Positions 45,443 to 54,283 of a stretch of DNA of 64,000 bases are shown piece by piece. This stretch comes from UBA4416 sp040387475 (GTDB taxonomy: Bacteria; Bacteroidota; Bacteroidia; B-17B0; Aurantibacillaceae). Numbering within the stretch: the first letter of the stretch is position 1; each line of letters starts with the position of its first letter. The stretch covers positions 10,064-74,063 of the forward strand of contig JAZKDT010000004.1 in assembly GCA_040387475.1 (NCBI GenBank). Direction: 5' to 3'. A model generated the notes under the pieces. That model did not search any database and had not been told where the DNA came from. It was given only the letters and a program-made list of their open reading frames with translations. The position numbers and the translations under genes were made by a program.

Positions 45443-45865
45443 ATGCGACCCATCATTATCCTGGTTTTATTATTTTTGTCCGATTTGGCGTTTTCTCAAA
45501 AGCAAGACCAGGTGGTGGCGGTTATTGAGCATATGAAGGCTCAGGAAATGGCCTGGAATAAAGCAGATATTGATGGATTTATGAAATATTATTGGAAAAG
45601 CGATAGCTTGAAATTTATAGGCAGTAAAGGCATCACTTATGGCTGGCAAAAAACGTATGATAATTATAGTAAAGGATACCCAACTAAAGAAGCAATGGGT
45701 GTTTTAACATTTACTATTAAGGAGGCTACCCAATTGTCGGAAACCAGCATTTATATCATAGGGCAGTGGGAACTTAAAAAAGACAAACCTGCAGGAGGTT
45801 ATTTTACTTTGCTTTGGAAAAAAATAAACGGACAATGGGTTATTGTGGCAGATCACACGAGCTAA
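45443..45865 (+). CDS. Secreted DUF4440 / NTF2-like protein
   Basis: 140 residues with a signal peptide (MRPIIILVLLFLSDLAFS). The rest is a small NTF2-like fold: E-M-A-W-N-K-A-D-I-D-G-F-M-K-Y-Y-W, then S-L-K-F-I-G-S-K-G, and a final L-L-W-K-K-I-N-G-Q-W-V-I-V-A-D-H-T-S. This is close to the DUF4440 (SnoaL-like) pattern, in which the cavity may bind small molecules. Enzymatic activity cannot be claimed. It is divergent from metH. Confidence 0.7.
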   Translation: MRPIIILVLLFLSDLAFSQKQDQVVAVIEHMKAQEMAWNKADIDGFMKYYWKSDSLKFIGSKGITYGWQKTYDNYSKGYPTKEAMGVLTFTIKEATQLSETSIYIIGQWELKKDKPAGGYFTLLWKKINGQWVIVADHTS

Positions 45866-45913
45866 AAAGATTGTAAGAGGGGAGGTGTGGGATGGAAAAT
45901 GTAGAAAAAAATT

Positions 45914-46126
45914 ATGGATTTGGAACCAGGATTATATAAGCATTACAAGGGCAATATTTACGAAGTAATTGGAATTGCGCATCATAGCGAAACGCTTGAG
46001 GAATTAGTAGTTTATAAAGCTACTTATCAAAAAGAAGGAGAAAATTTATGGGTTCGCCCTTTAAATATGTTTAAAGAAGCGGTAATTGTTGAAGGAGAAC
46101 AAGTGATGCGTTTTGTGAAGATTTGA
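45914..46126 (+). CDS. DUF1653 domain protein
   Basis: 70 residues covering one complete DUF1653 domain (P-G-L-Y-K-H-Y-K-G-N-I-Y-E-V-I-G-I-A-H-H-S-E-T). The histidines H-H and the W-V-R-P-L-N-M-F segment are the family's most conserved parts. Its role is not established. It follows the DUF4440 gene with a 48-bp gap. Confidence 0.8.
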   Translation: MDLEPGLYKHYKGNIYEVIGIAHHSETLEELVVYKATYQKEGENLWVRPLNMFKEAVIVEGEQVMRFVKI

Positions 46127-46133
46127 CTTTATA

Positions 46134-46157
46134 GTTTCTCGACTTCGCTCAAACTGG
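46134..46157. repeat. Remnant of a tttctcgact-cgctc intergenic repeat
   Basis: gtttctcgacttcgctcaaactgg resembles the cactgagcggagtcgaagtg block near 10386 in reverse. Both are short pieces of a palindromic repeat with a tcgact core. It lies between convergent genes. Confidence 0.35.
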
Positions 46158-46165
46158 TAATTTTG

Positions 46166-46852
46166 TTAAGCGCAAAATTTATAACCAACGCCTCGTATAG
46201 AAAGAAAATGAACCGGTTCTTTAGGATTGATTTCAAATAATTTCCGGAAATTTAAAATGTAATTATCGATCGTTCTTGATGACGAAGTTTCATCCTTGGC
46301 CCATAATTTATCGAGGATCTCATCTCTTGATACCACATTATTGAGGTTATCAATTAAAAGCTTCAAGAGTGCTATTTCGCGTTTTGAAATATCTTCGGTT
46401 TGGCCTTGTTTTGTAACTACCTGAAACGTTGAAAAATTAACTTCACAACCGCCAAATTTAAACGTATTGATTTCATTTTTTTTTGGAGCATTCCTTTTCA
46501 AAACATTTTGAATGCGCAACAAAAGTTCCTCAAGGTCAAAAGGTTTTGTGATATAATCGTCGGCACCTAATTTCAATCCTTCAATCTTATCCTGAACGTT
46601 GTTTTTTGCAGTTAAGAATATTACGGGTGTATTAATTTTGAGCTCTTTTAACTGCTTATAGATCTCCATTCCGTCTATACCCGGCAGCATAATATCCAGT
46701 AAGATGAGTTCAGGATTAAACCCACGAATCATCGAAAGCGCTTCTCCGCCCGAACCACATACTTCTACCTGGTAATTTTCAAGTTCCAGATTTAATTTTA
46801 AGGTTTGTTGAAGAGCGAGTTCATCCTCAATAATTAACACTTTAGTTGACAT
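46166..46852 (-). CDS. OmpR/PhoB-family response regulator
   Basis: 228 residues. The receiver has E-D-E at residues 9-11, phospho-acceptor Asp53 (L-L-L-D-I-M-L-P-G), Thr in L-T-A-K and Lys in I-T-K-P. The C-terminal winged helix (about 130-228) has I-S-K-R-E-I-A-L-L-K-L-L and R-T-I-D-N-Y-I-L-N-F-R-K. No kinase gene is adjacent, so its partner lies elsewhere (an orphan in this window). Confidence 0.93.
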   Translation of the reverse strand: MSTKVLIIEDELALQQTLKLNLELENYQVEVCGSGGEALSMIRGFNPELILLDIMLPGIDGMEIYKQLKELKINTPVIFLTAKNNVQDKIEGLKLGADDYITKPFDLEELLLRIQNVLKRNAPKKNEINTFKFGGCEVNFSTFQVVTKQGQTEDISKREIALLKLLIDNLNNVVSRDEILDKLWAKDETSSSRTIDNYILNFRKLFEINPKEPVHFLSIRGVGYKFCA

Positions 46853-46945
46853 ATCTCTAAAAACATCTAATTTACCTCAAAAATCGTTTTATAACTTGAC
46901 TTTTTACAAAAAAAATTGTAATTATGTATAACTAAACGGAACAAT

Positions 46946-48301
46946 ATGAAAAAAATCTTTACTACTTTATCTTTATCAACGCTTGTGTTTTTTGGAGCGA
47001 TAGCTCAAAATGCAACTCAACAGACACCGGTTCGTAAATGTGCATCGCCAACGGTAAACCCTTCATACGAAGAAGCATTTCAACAAATGATGCAAAAAAG
47101 CCAACAATTTGCTAATTCTAAAAAAGCATCTTTGGTTTATAATATTCCTGTAATTTTTCATATTCTTCATTCTGGAGTTGCTGTAAATAGTACATCAGCT
47201 ACGAGCGGAAGAAATTTAAATGCGGCTCAGATCAATTCTCAGCTGGCTGTTTTAAATGCTGATTACAGAAAAACAAATGCAGATTTCTCTACATATGTTA
47301 CGCAATCTTCTTTTGTATCGGCTAGTGCTGATGTTGAAATTAATTTTTGCCCTGCTAAGATTAGCCCAACGGGTGCTATTTTAACAGAACCGGGAATCGA
47401 CCGTATCAGCGTAGCAACAAAAGGTTGGTCAGCTTTGCCATACGCTATGTCCTATATTGAATCAACAGTAAAGCCTGGCTCATCATGGGATCCTACAAAA
47501 TATTACAATGTGTGGGTTCTTGAATTTGGAGGAGCTGATTTAGGAACTTTAGGTTATGCTCAATTTCCAACTATTCCTTCCGGAACTACTCCTGTGACTG
47601 ATATGGTAGGCTACGGTGGCGCTGCAAGCACTGATGGCGTTGTGGTGGATTATCATTATGTAGGAAATATAGGTACTGCTTCAGCTTCTGCTCCATATAA
47701 TAAAGGCAGAACTTTAACTCATGAAACAGGTCATTGGTTAGGTTTATGGCATATTTGGGGTGATGATGGAACAGCTTGCTCAGGGTCTGATTACGTAACT
47801 GATACACCAAATCAAGCGGATGAAAACTACACTTGCCCTACAACTGCAGGTGCCGTAAGTGCAGATGCATGTGCAGGAAGTACAGGAGCAATGTATCAGA
47901 ATTATATGGATTATAGTGATGATAAATGTATGGTTATGTTTACTGCCGGACAAAAAGCACGTATGCAGGCTGTTATGAGTGTTTGCGCCAGAAGATTATC
48001 TTTGACTACCAGTACAGTTTGTTCTGTTACCGGAGTTGAAGAAAACGTGTCAAATATTGAAATGAGCGTGTATCCAAATCCAACAAATGGTGAATTATTT
48101 GTTGATATTTCAACGGTAGACGTTCAGGATTTTACGATCTCCGTTGTCAATACATTAGGCCAAACAGTTAAGGAAGTTAAACAGGTACAGTCGAACGGTG
48201 GCAAAATAAAAATTGATCTGTCTGATAAAAACACAGGAGTTTATTTTGTAACGATCAAATCTAAATCGGGTTCAAAGGTTAAACGAATTGTATTACAGTA
48301 A
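46946..48301 (+). CDS. M43 family zinc metalloprotease with T9SS type A sorting domain
   Basis: 451 residues. The signal peptide ends near G-A-I-A-Q. The catalytic domain has the extended zinc motif H-E-T-G-H-W-L-G-L-W-H (His259, Glu260, His263, His269), the M43B cytophagalysin-type pattern, followed by the Met-turn region Q-N-Y-M-D-Y. A C-terminal type A sorting domain of about 80 residues (V-Y-P-N-P-T-N-G-E-L-F-V; G-V-Y-F-V-T-I) directs secretion through the T9SS. It should degrade proteins outside the cell. An intrinsic terminator follows. Confidence 0.92.
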   Translation: MKKIFTTLSLSTLVFFGAIAQNATQQTPVRKCASPTVNPSYEEAFQQMMQKSQQFANSKKASLVYNIPVIFHILHSGVAVNSTSATSGRNLNAAQINSQLAVLNADYRKTNADFSTYVTQSSFVSASADVEINFCPAKISPTGAILTEPGIDRISVATKGWSALPYAMSYIESTVKPGSSWDPTKYYNVWVLEFGGADLGTLGYAQFPTIPSGTTPVTDMVGYGGAASTDGVVVDYHYVGNIGTASASAPYNKGRTLTHETGHWLGLWHIWGDDGTACSGSDYVTDTPNQADENYTCPTTAGAVSADACAGSTGAMYQNYMDYSDDKCMVMFTAGQKARMQAVMSVCARRLSLTTSTVCSVTGVEENVSNIEMSVYPNPTNGELFVDISTVDVQDFTISVVNTLGQTVKEVKQVQSNGGKIKIDLSDKNTGVYFVTIKSKSGSKVKRIVLQ

Positions 48302-48314
48302 AGATTATAAAAAT

Positions 48315-48343
48315 AAAAAAGCCTCCAAAACTGAGGCTTTTTT
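48315..48343. terminator. Intrinsic terminator shared by convergent genes
   Basis: aaaaaagcctc (48315-48325) and gaggctttttt (48333-48343) form a perfect 11-bp stem with a 7-nt loop, flanked by A and T runs. It can act in both directions, for the M43 gene and pdxJ. Confidence 0.85.
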
Positions 48344-48385
48344 ATTTAAATGCAATTTGTAATTGGATTTTATTTAGCTGCTTTG

Positions 48386-49102
48386 TTACTTCAACTGCCT
48401 TAAATATAATTGTATGGTGTTTTCTAATCCTAAATATAACGCATCACTTATTAAAGCATGTCCGATAGAAACCTCTAGCAAATTTTCAACATTTGCCCTA
48501 AAGTAAGCAAGGTTCTCTAAACTCAAATCATGCCCGGCATTCACTCCCATTCCTAATTGATTGGCCAATTGAGATGCGTCGGTAAATGGTTTGATGACCG
48601 TTTCTTTGGATGTTGTATATAACCGCGCATATTCTTCTGTATATAGCTCAATGCGGTCCGTTCCGGTTTCTTTGGCGCCTTCGATCATTTTAAGATCCGG
48701 ATCAACAAAAATGGAGGTTCGAATTCCCACGGCTTTAAATTTTGTAATGATGTTTGTCAGATATTCTTTATTAAGAATAGTATCCCAACCGTGATCGGAT
48801 GTGAGTTGCCCCGTTGTATCAGGTACCAACGTTACCTGGTGAGGCTTTACATCCATAACAAGATCCATAAATTTTTGTTCCCTGGGATTTCCTTCAATAT
48901 TAAATTCTGTTTTTAAGAGTGGTTTAAGATCATATACATCCTGGTAACGAATATGCCTTTCATCTGGTCTTGGATGGACAGTAATTCCTTGTGCCCCAAA
49001 ACGTTCGGCATCCAAGGCCATTTTTACTAGGTCAGGCGTGTTACCTCCGCGGGCATTACGAATGGTTGCTATTTTATTGATATTTACGGAAAGTTTTGTC
49101 AT
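48386..49102 (-). CDS. pdxJ: Pyridoxine 5'-phosphate synthase PdxJ
   Basis: 238 residues, full length. The TIM-barrel enzyme shows L-S-V-N-I-N-K-I-A-T-I-R-N-A-R, G-I-T-V-H-P-R-P-D-E-R-H-I, V-T-L-V-P-D and G-V-N-A-G-H-D-L. It condenses 1-deoxyxylulose 5-phosphate with 3-amino-2-oxopropyl phosphate to make pyridoxine 5'-phosphate in the DXP-dependent B6 pathway. It lies downstream of the DCC gene with a 26-bp gap and may be in the same transcript. Confidence 0.95.
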   Translation of the reverse strand: MTKLSVNINKIATIRNARGGNTPDLVKMALDAERFGAQGITVHPRPDERHIRYQDVYDLKPLLKTEFNIEGNPREQKFMDLVMDVKPHQVTLVPDTTGQLTSDHGWDTILNKEYLTNIITKFKAVGIRTSIFVDPDLKMIEGAKETGTDRIELYTEEYARLYTTSKETVIKPFTDASQLANQLGMGVNAGHDLSLENLAYFRANVENLLEVSIGHALISDALYLGLENTIQLYLRQLK

Positions 49103-49128
49103 GTTAGAAAAATATAATTAAAATAAGT

Positions 49129-49539
49129 TTATAAAAACCGTTTGGCTAAATTTTCGTCCGGAATGATGCAACTATCCTGTTTTCCATACCATTTGTATCG
49201 GTTTTTTGCAATGAAATCATAAACAAGGTTTCTGATAAAAGGCGGCACAATAATAAATATATAGGCAAATGAATAAATGCCTTTTAAGTATTTACCCAAT
49301 CGCAACGCGGCCGAAGACTTTACATAGGCTTTGTTTTTTTCAATTAAAACTAAACTGTCCGTTTTTACAGCATCAATTTTATAATAACTTAATATTTCGA
49401 GGCCAACCTTAGATTGCAAAGAAGTGAAATATAATTCCTGGCTTTTCTCATGTTTCATAACAAACTGTACCGAAGAATGGCATAAATTGCAATAACCATC
49501 AAATAGCAAAATCGTTTTATTTTTTAAAATATCGTTCAT
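49129..49539 (-). CDS. DCC family (DUF393) thiol-disulfide-like protein
   Basis: 136 residues. The signature D-G-Y-C-N-L-C-H (Cys17, Cys20) gives the CxxC motif of DUF393, and the last third has the usual hydrophobic and Tyr/Trp-rich run. The family is predicted to have thioredoxin-like redox activity, but it is not biochemically well defined. The start codon overlaps the stop codon of the upstream lipoprotein by one base (TAATG), so the two are coupled. Confidence 0.8.
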   Translation of the reverse strand: MNDILKNKTILLFDGYCNLCHSSVQFVMKHEKSQELYFTSLQSKVGLEILSYYKIDAVKTDSLVLIEKNKAYVKSSAALRLGKYLKGIYSFAYIFIIVPPFIRNLVYDFIAKNRYKWYGKQDSCIIPDENLAKRFL

Positions 49540-50999
49540 TAGGGTCTAATCGCAACAGAGTATGGGTCAGATGCAACTTCTGTTTTTTTAGATAACAATT
49601 GCATCGTATTAATGTTGAAATAATTCACAAATCCGTTTCGTCCGCAAACTCCCGTATGATGAGGAGTAGGGCCGGTAGAGCCCGTATTTCTACTTGCAAC
49701 TACCAATAGGCCATTGGTTTCATCAATGATAACGCCGTGTGGCTCATAGCCTACCAAATGTTTTGTAGATTGATAGGTTGCCATATCTATGACATTGACA
49801 CAGCCTTTTGAGTTTGGGTTTATAGAAGGTTCGTATTCACAGGTTACATATAATTTATTTCTCGATGCGCTTATGGCTAATTCTAACGGATATTGTCCGG
49901 TGCTTATAGTTTGAAGTAACACATCTCCGGCGGCGCTCATTACTCTCACTTCATTGGATTTCTGGCAGGATACAAAATATTTTGTCCCGTCCGGTGAAAA
50001 TATAATTTCGTGTGGATCTAACGACGAAGTTCCTATCGATGAGGGAGAACCGTCCAATCTTACTTCCATAAAACCTGTATTTAATGCTGTATCCGCTTTA
50101 TAAATGTAATTACCCTGTTGTTTGGTTATATAAATGGTGTCGTTTGTTTTATTTAAAGCGATACCGTGAGCATCCTGAAAAGTGCCTCCTCCATAATTAT
50201 GAAGTAATGTCATATGCTCTATATCTACAATTGCCAACCGACTGCTTAACTGCCAGGATACGCAATAGGCTCTTTTACTGTTTGCACTTATCACTATGGT
50301 ATTCCAGTCCTGGTATGCGCCAAGACTTACCTGCCCAACAAAACTATCATCTGACGCCCGGTATTTTTGTAAAATAGTGTTTTTGGTAAATATAACGTAC
50401 CAGTATTGCCCATCAGGCGAAACTCTTATCATGTGTGGGCTTTCGATAGTTCCTGAATTCTCGCCTACATTAATGTATCTTATAGGTAATTGTGTTGCAG
50501 CGTCAAAAACAGTCACAACGTCGCAACCCTGGTTCAAGACATAATATTTTTTTCGGTTAGGATTGTCGCTCCATTTAATATTACCATTCACATCAGGCGC
50601 ACCGTTATCGATCCAGTTTTTTAAAGTTTGGACTTCTTCTCTGCTTAACGCATTACCATTTAACGGCATAGTTGGTCCGTTTATAGGACCAAGGTCTGTA
50701 TATGTGTTAACGAAATAGCATAGCGATGAAAAATCACTGCGAAAAGGGATTACCGGAGAACCATTGATTGATCCATTAAATAAAGTTGCTAAACTGGAGA
50801 GGTCTAAATCGGCAGCACCTTTATAGCTGGCTGTATTATGACAACCTGATGTAGCACATTTATACGTGAGAATCTTGCCAATTTCAGGCGGGTAGTCACC
50901 AAAAGTAGGGGAGGCAGAATCTTTTGTACAGGCATAAAGTGCCAATAGTATAACTATCGCAAACGTAGCTAGTGAGGTTTTAATTATTGAGATCCGCAT
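49539..50999 (-). CDS. Lipoprotein with cytochrome-like domain and YncE-type beta-propeller
   Basis: 486 residues from the ATG at 50999 rather than 51017. The leader ends in a lipobox with Cys24 (A-L-Y-A-C). Residues about 38-135 resemble the cytochrome c-like domain of planctomycete-type proteins, with T-Y-K-C-A-T-S-G-C-H (Cys48, Cys53, His54), a CxxxxCH site instead of CxxCH, and later M-P-L-N-G-N-A-L-S-x-E-E. A six- or seven-bladed YncE-like propeller follows (about 150-480). It may be a surface electron carrier or a structural protein. It is coupled to the DCC gene. Confidence 0.75.
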   Translation of the reverse strand: MRISIIKTSLATFAIVILLALYACTKDSASPTFGDYPPEIGKILTYKCATSGCHNTASYKGAADLDLSSLATLFNGSINGSPVIPFRSDFSSLCYFVNTYTDLGPINGPTMPLNGNALSREEVQTLKNWIDNGAPDVNGNIKWSDNPNRKKYYVLNQGCDVVTVFDAATQLPIRYINVGENSGTIESPHMIRVSPDGQYWYVIFTKNTILQKYRASDDSFVGQVSLGAYQDWNTIVISANSKRAYCVSWQLSSRLAIVDIEHMTLLHNYGGGTFQDAHGIALNKTNDTIYITKQQGNYIYKADTALNTGFMEVRLDGSPSSIGTSSLDPHEIIFSPDGTKYFVSCQKSNEVRVMSAAGDVLLQTISTGQYPLELAISASRNKLYVTCEYEPSINPNSKGCVNVIDMATYQSTKHLVGYEPHGVIIDETNGLLVVASRNTGSTGPTPHHTGVCGRNGFVNYFNINTMQLLSKKTEVASDPYSVAIRP

Positions 51000-51060
51000 T
51001 CCGTAATAAAGGTACAAAAGACATTGATATATAAAATTTAAATAATGTTACAGAAGTTTT

Positions 51061-51603
51061 TTATATGCAGGTAGATCGTAATAGTTGCATGTATTGCAAA
51101 CCTTTTTGTCGCGCAAAATCAATATTATGTTGCGGAATTTGTTCAGGATTAGGAAACAAACGTAATGCCTTTGTTATGCTTTCTTCCCTGAGGATATGCA
51201 GCATTGGATATATGGAGCGGTTGGTATAATTAGCCGGATCATCAGTTTCAGAGTCGGCAAAGCAATAATCAGGATGAAAACTTGCCAACTGGTAAATACC
51301 GTTATACCCTTCATCAGCAAGGAGTTTTTCCGCTTTTTTTACCAGGGTCAGATAGGACTGAAAATCATTAAAATCATTCGGAAAAATGAGAAAACTCGTT
51401 TCGGTCATCTCTTCGTTATCCAAATGGCGAAGTTCATTTTTTAATGTTTCTAAACTTTGTATTACGGACGATTCTGTTTTTACGATATAACGAACGCTTT
51501 TATTAAATAATGCTTTGGCAGCAAACGGGCAAAAGTTACAGTCAATCACGACTGATTTTATCCAGTTAGCCGTTTGTTCAATTACTTTTTCATCTGTTAT
51601 CAT
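51061..51603 (-). CDS. DUF1415 family protein
   Basis: 180 residues with the family's conserved N-terminal C-N-F-C-P-F-A and F-H-P-D-Y-C-F-A motifs, and a central R-S-I-Y-P-M-L-H-I-L-R-E segment. Cys and His residues suggest metal binding or redox chemistry; no activity is established. It overlaps the YdcF gene by 4 nt (ATGA), suggesting translational coupling. Confidence 0.8.
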   Translation of the reverse strand: MITDEKVIEQTANWIKSVVIDCNFCPFAAKALFNKSVRYIVKTESSVIQSLETLKNELRHLDNEEMTETSFLIFPNDFNDFQSYLTLVKKAEKLLADEGYNGIYQLASFHPDYCFADSETDDPANYTNRSIYPMLHILREESITKALRLFPNPEQIPQHNIDFARQKGLQYMQLLRSTCI

Positions 51604-52301
51604 AGTCTTTGCTTGGATCTGCGTTTTAGTTTTTTTGCTCTGCGCATTTCAATTTTTACTTTGTGACCGCGTGTGCCGCGCAGGCTTTTTAATTTACTTT
51701 CACGATTCTTTAATGAGACAAAATTGTTTACAAGTACCAGTGAGTCGGCAATTGGTGCAAGTCGGGTGGGAAGACGCACGATACTATCTAAGATAACGGG
51801 TATGAAATCCACCGTTAACTTAAATTTTCTTGTAAAGGGTTTCATAAAACTACATTGCGCGGCTTCCGAAGCAAATGCGATGTTTTTAAAACCTAAACTA
51901 TCTGCCATCATACTGGAATAATAAAGATTTTCAGTAGTATGTTCTGCTTTTGTTTCAGTAAAAATATGCTTTGCGTCAATGCCTGTTTGTATGGCCAATA
52001 ACTTCATTACCTTGGATTCTACATACGGACTATGAACGGCTCCTCCCGAAAAAATAATATTTTTGGTATACCCATTTTTGTACAGGTAGTTCGCCCATTT
52101 TACCCGTTCCGAAAGCACCATATTTACCCTTCCTGAGTCGTAGGGAAAGCCTGGAACAATAATAACATCGTATGGTTTTTTCTGTTTAGCAACATCAAAG
52201 CATTTCTGGGGATCTGCGTAAAAGGCGTTATAATAGGCATTGCAGCTTGAAAAAAGCAGTATAGCAAAAATGCAGATAGGTATGTTTGATTTGTATGCCA
52301 T
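51600..52301 (-). CDS. YdcF family (DUF218) lipoprotein
   Basis: 233 residues from the ATG at 52301; the region up to 52421 has no conserved sequence and lies across the divergent promoter. The leader MAYKSNIPICIFAILLFSSC is a lipobox (F-S-S-C20). The DUF218 domain shows I-I-V-P-G, I-I-F-S-G-G-A, E-T-K-A-E-H-T-T-E-N and A-S-E-A-A-Q-C-S. Some relatives are linked to vancomycin resistance or envelope integrity, but none of that is shown here. A basic tail (R-R-A-K-K-L-K-R-R) closes it. Coupled to DUF1415. Confidence 0.82.
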   Translation of the reverse strand: MAYKSNIPICIFAILLFSSCNAYYNAFYADPQKCFDVAKQKKPYDVIIVPGFPYDSGRVNMVLSERVKWANYLYKNGYTKNIIFSGGAVHSPYVESKVMKLLAIQTGIDAKHIFTETKAEHTTENLYYSSMMADSLGFKNIAFASEAAQCSFMKPFTRKFKLTVDFIPVILDSIVRLPTRLAPIADSLVLVNNFVSLKNRESKLKSLRGTRGHKVKIEMRRAKKLKRRSKQRL

Positions 52302-52370
52302 TTGATTTTCAAAGCTAAATAAAAAACAGTAGTTTAGGTAAATAGTTTTATTTCTAATCAAAAATAATAG

Positions 52371-52841
52371 GTGACTACACATGCCGAAATATATACAGAT
52401 GGTTCCTGCCATACTCAGCAATTGATAGGTGCATGGGCTTCTGTATTATTAATTGATAATCAAAAAATTGTGCTTAGTGGAAAAGAGTATGATACCACTC
52501 ATAACCGGATGGAGATTTTGGCAGTGATCAATTCAATAAAGCATATAACAGTCTATTTTCAAAACATTACCGAGGTTAAAGTTGTGTCGGATAGTCAATA
52601 TGTGATTGGATTGATAGCCCGGGAGGATAAATTTGTTTCTTCCGGTTTTAAGACAAAGGCAGGGCATGATATAAGGAACGTTGACCTCGTAAAAGAATTG
52701 TTGGAGTTGATTAAAAAAATAGACGTGAATTTTGTGAAGATAAAAGCTCATCAAAAACCCACTGACGTAGTTAATTATAACATCGAAGTGGATAAATTAT
52801 CCCGGCAAATAGTTAGGAGTGAGGTTAATTCGAATCATTAA
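52371..52841 (+). CDS. Ribonuclease HI
   Basis: 156 residues. The start is GTG 52371, because a stop codon (tag) lies just before it. The metal-binding residues are Asp10 (Y-T-D-G-S), Glu48 (N-R-M-E-I-L) and Asp74 (S-D-S-Q-Y-V); a later E-V-D-K-L-S corresponds to the fourth acidic residue. It cleaves the RNA strand of RNA-DNA hybrids. The family typically has H-x-x-N near the end; here it is Y-N-I-E-V, slightly altered. Divergent from ydcF, with a 69-bp spacer. Confidence 0.88.
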   Translation: MTTHAEIYTDGSCHTQQLIGAWASVLLIDNQKIVLSGKEYDTTHNRMEILAVINSIKHITVYFQNITEVKVVSDSQYVIGLIAREDKFVSSGFKTKAGHDIRNVDLVKELLELIKKIDVNFVKIKAHQKPTDVVNYNIEVDKLSRQIVRSEVNSNH

Positions 52842-52844
52842 GCC

Positions 52845-53702
52845 TTATTTTTTTACTTTCTTTTTGTCGGGATAAATTTCCTTTTTAGTAATATTGAATC
52901 TGTGGCACTTCGGTAAAATATGAAGCTTCATATCCTGAACACAAATCTCATCGTCTTTTCTTATACGAGCAATATTATTATAAGTCAACTGGCTGGCATC
53001 TATTAATACTACAAGGTTACTCCCAATGGTTTCAACCATTTCAGGTTTCTGAAAAAACACACCGGTATTTTCTCCTAATCCAATACCCAAGTGTGAAGGG
53101 TAGGTTGCGGTTGCCTCAATTAATCTTCCAAACCTGCCGCGTTGTATAAAGTGGGTGTCAACGATCACTCCTTTTAAAATTCCAAGGCCTTTCGAAATCT
53201 CTATGTATCCCTTTGATAATGCTTCGGACGGGTTTCCGTCGGCAATCATAATATCCGGTATAGCCATCGCACCGGCGCTTGTTCCAGCTACCAAAAAATC
53301 GGGATCAGAGTCAAAACGCATTTTTATGGCCTTTAGCAGTTTACTTTTATAAAGCGTTTTAATAAGTAAAACCTGATCTCCTCCCGTTATAATAATGCCA
53401 TCACAAGTATTAATTCTTTCAATAAACTCTTTTTTATCCGCATGCCGTTTATTGGTAAAATGCATTAGACTCACATTTGTACAATTAAGAGCTTTGAGAG
53501 CGTCAGTGTATTCCTTTCCAATTTTGTTTGGAATTTTTGAGGCAGAAGTAATGATCTCTATGTTGGATTTTTTTCCCTTCATAGCAGATACTATCTTCAT
53601 GAGAATTTTTGGTTCCGGTTTTTTTAACTTCAATGAAGCCTGTCCTGCCAGCGAGGGTAAACCTCTATCAACATTTCCACCAATTAGAATTATTTTTCCC
53701 AT
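52845..53702 (-). CDS. Cyanophycinase-like peptidase (S51 family)
   Basis: 285 residues from the ATG at 53702 (MGKIILIGG). The nucleophile Ser is in A-G-T-S-A-G-A-M-A, preceded by I-I-I-T-G-G-D-Q, and the family's I-G-L-G-E-N-T-G appears late. This is the cyanophycinase-like branch of peptidase S51. Cyanophycin synthetase is not in this window, so the substrate may be another beta-linked or isoaspartyl peptide. The gene stands alone, 54 bp from a thioredoxin gene on the same strand. Confidence 0.8.
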   Translation of the reverse strand: MGKIILIGGNVDRGLPSLAGQASLKLKKPEPKILMKIVSAMKGKKSNIEIITSASKIPNKIGKEYTDALKALNCTNVSLMHFTNKRHADKKEFIERINTCDGIIITGGDQVLLIKTLYKSKLLKAIKMRFDSDPDFLVAGTSAGAMAIPDIMIADGNPSEALSKGYIEISKGLGILKGVIVDTHFIQRGRFGRLIEATATYPSHLGIGLGENTGVFFQKPEMVETIGSNLVVLIDASQLTYNNIARIRKDDEICVQDMKLHILPKCHRFNITKKEIYPDKKKVKK

Positions 53703-53756
53703 ATAAGTTCCGATATTCAAAAATTGTGCAATTATGCACGTTTATATACACAACAA

Positions 53757-54281
53757 CTATTTTGTTTTTTTGTTTTCAAAAAGATCATTTGCATCTTTTA
53801 AAAACTTGATTTGTTCTTTACCCGGCTCGGCATTTTGTGGATATCCTACGGTACCAAAGCTATCTATGTCAAATTTCACTCCATCAGCATTTTTATTAAG
53901 GTTAAATATCCATATCGTGGGATAGCCGCGAACCTGGAAAGTTTGCTGTAAACTATTATTTTGTTGTATGAGTTCAGGGCTTAACGTTTTTGCTCTTGGA
54001 AAATCTACTTCCAAAAGAATAACATGTTTGTTTGCCCATTGAATAAATTCTGCTTTTGAGAACACATCAGCTTGCAGTTTCTTGCACCATCCACACCAAT
54101 CGCTTCCGGTAAAAAAAGCAAATATCGGTTTGTTGGTTGCTTTCGATACATCGTTAGCTTTCATGATATCTGTATACCAAATCAGCTCTTTACTTTCTGT
54201 AGCATTATTATGTTGCTGGGCCTTGATCGATAAACTCAGGGTTAAAACAGAGGCGAAAAGAATTATTCTTATATGTTTCAT
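53757..54281 (-). CDS. Secreted thioredoxin-like protein
   Basis: 174 residues with a signal peptide (MKHIRIILFASVLTLSLSIKAQ). The thioredoxin fold has C-G-W-C in S-D-W-C-G-W-C-K-K (Cys63 and Cys66), and the cis-proline region V-R-G-Y-P-T-I-W. It probably reduces or repairs disulfides in periplasmic proteins. It starts 2 bp after the SRPBCC gene, implying one transcript. Confidence 0.88.
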   Translation of the reverse strand: MKHIRIILFASVLTLSLSIKAQQHNNATESKELIWYTDIMKANDVSKATNKPIFAFFTGSDWCGWCKKLQADVFSKAEFIQWANKHVILLEVDFPRAKTLSPELIQQNNSLQQTFQVRGYPTIWIFNLNKNADGVKFDIDSFGTVGYPQNAEPGKEQIKFLKDANDLFENKKTK

Positions 54282-54283
54282 AG

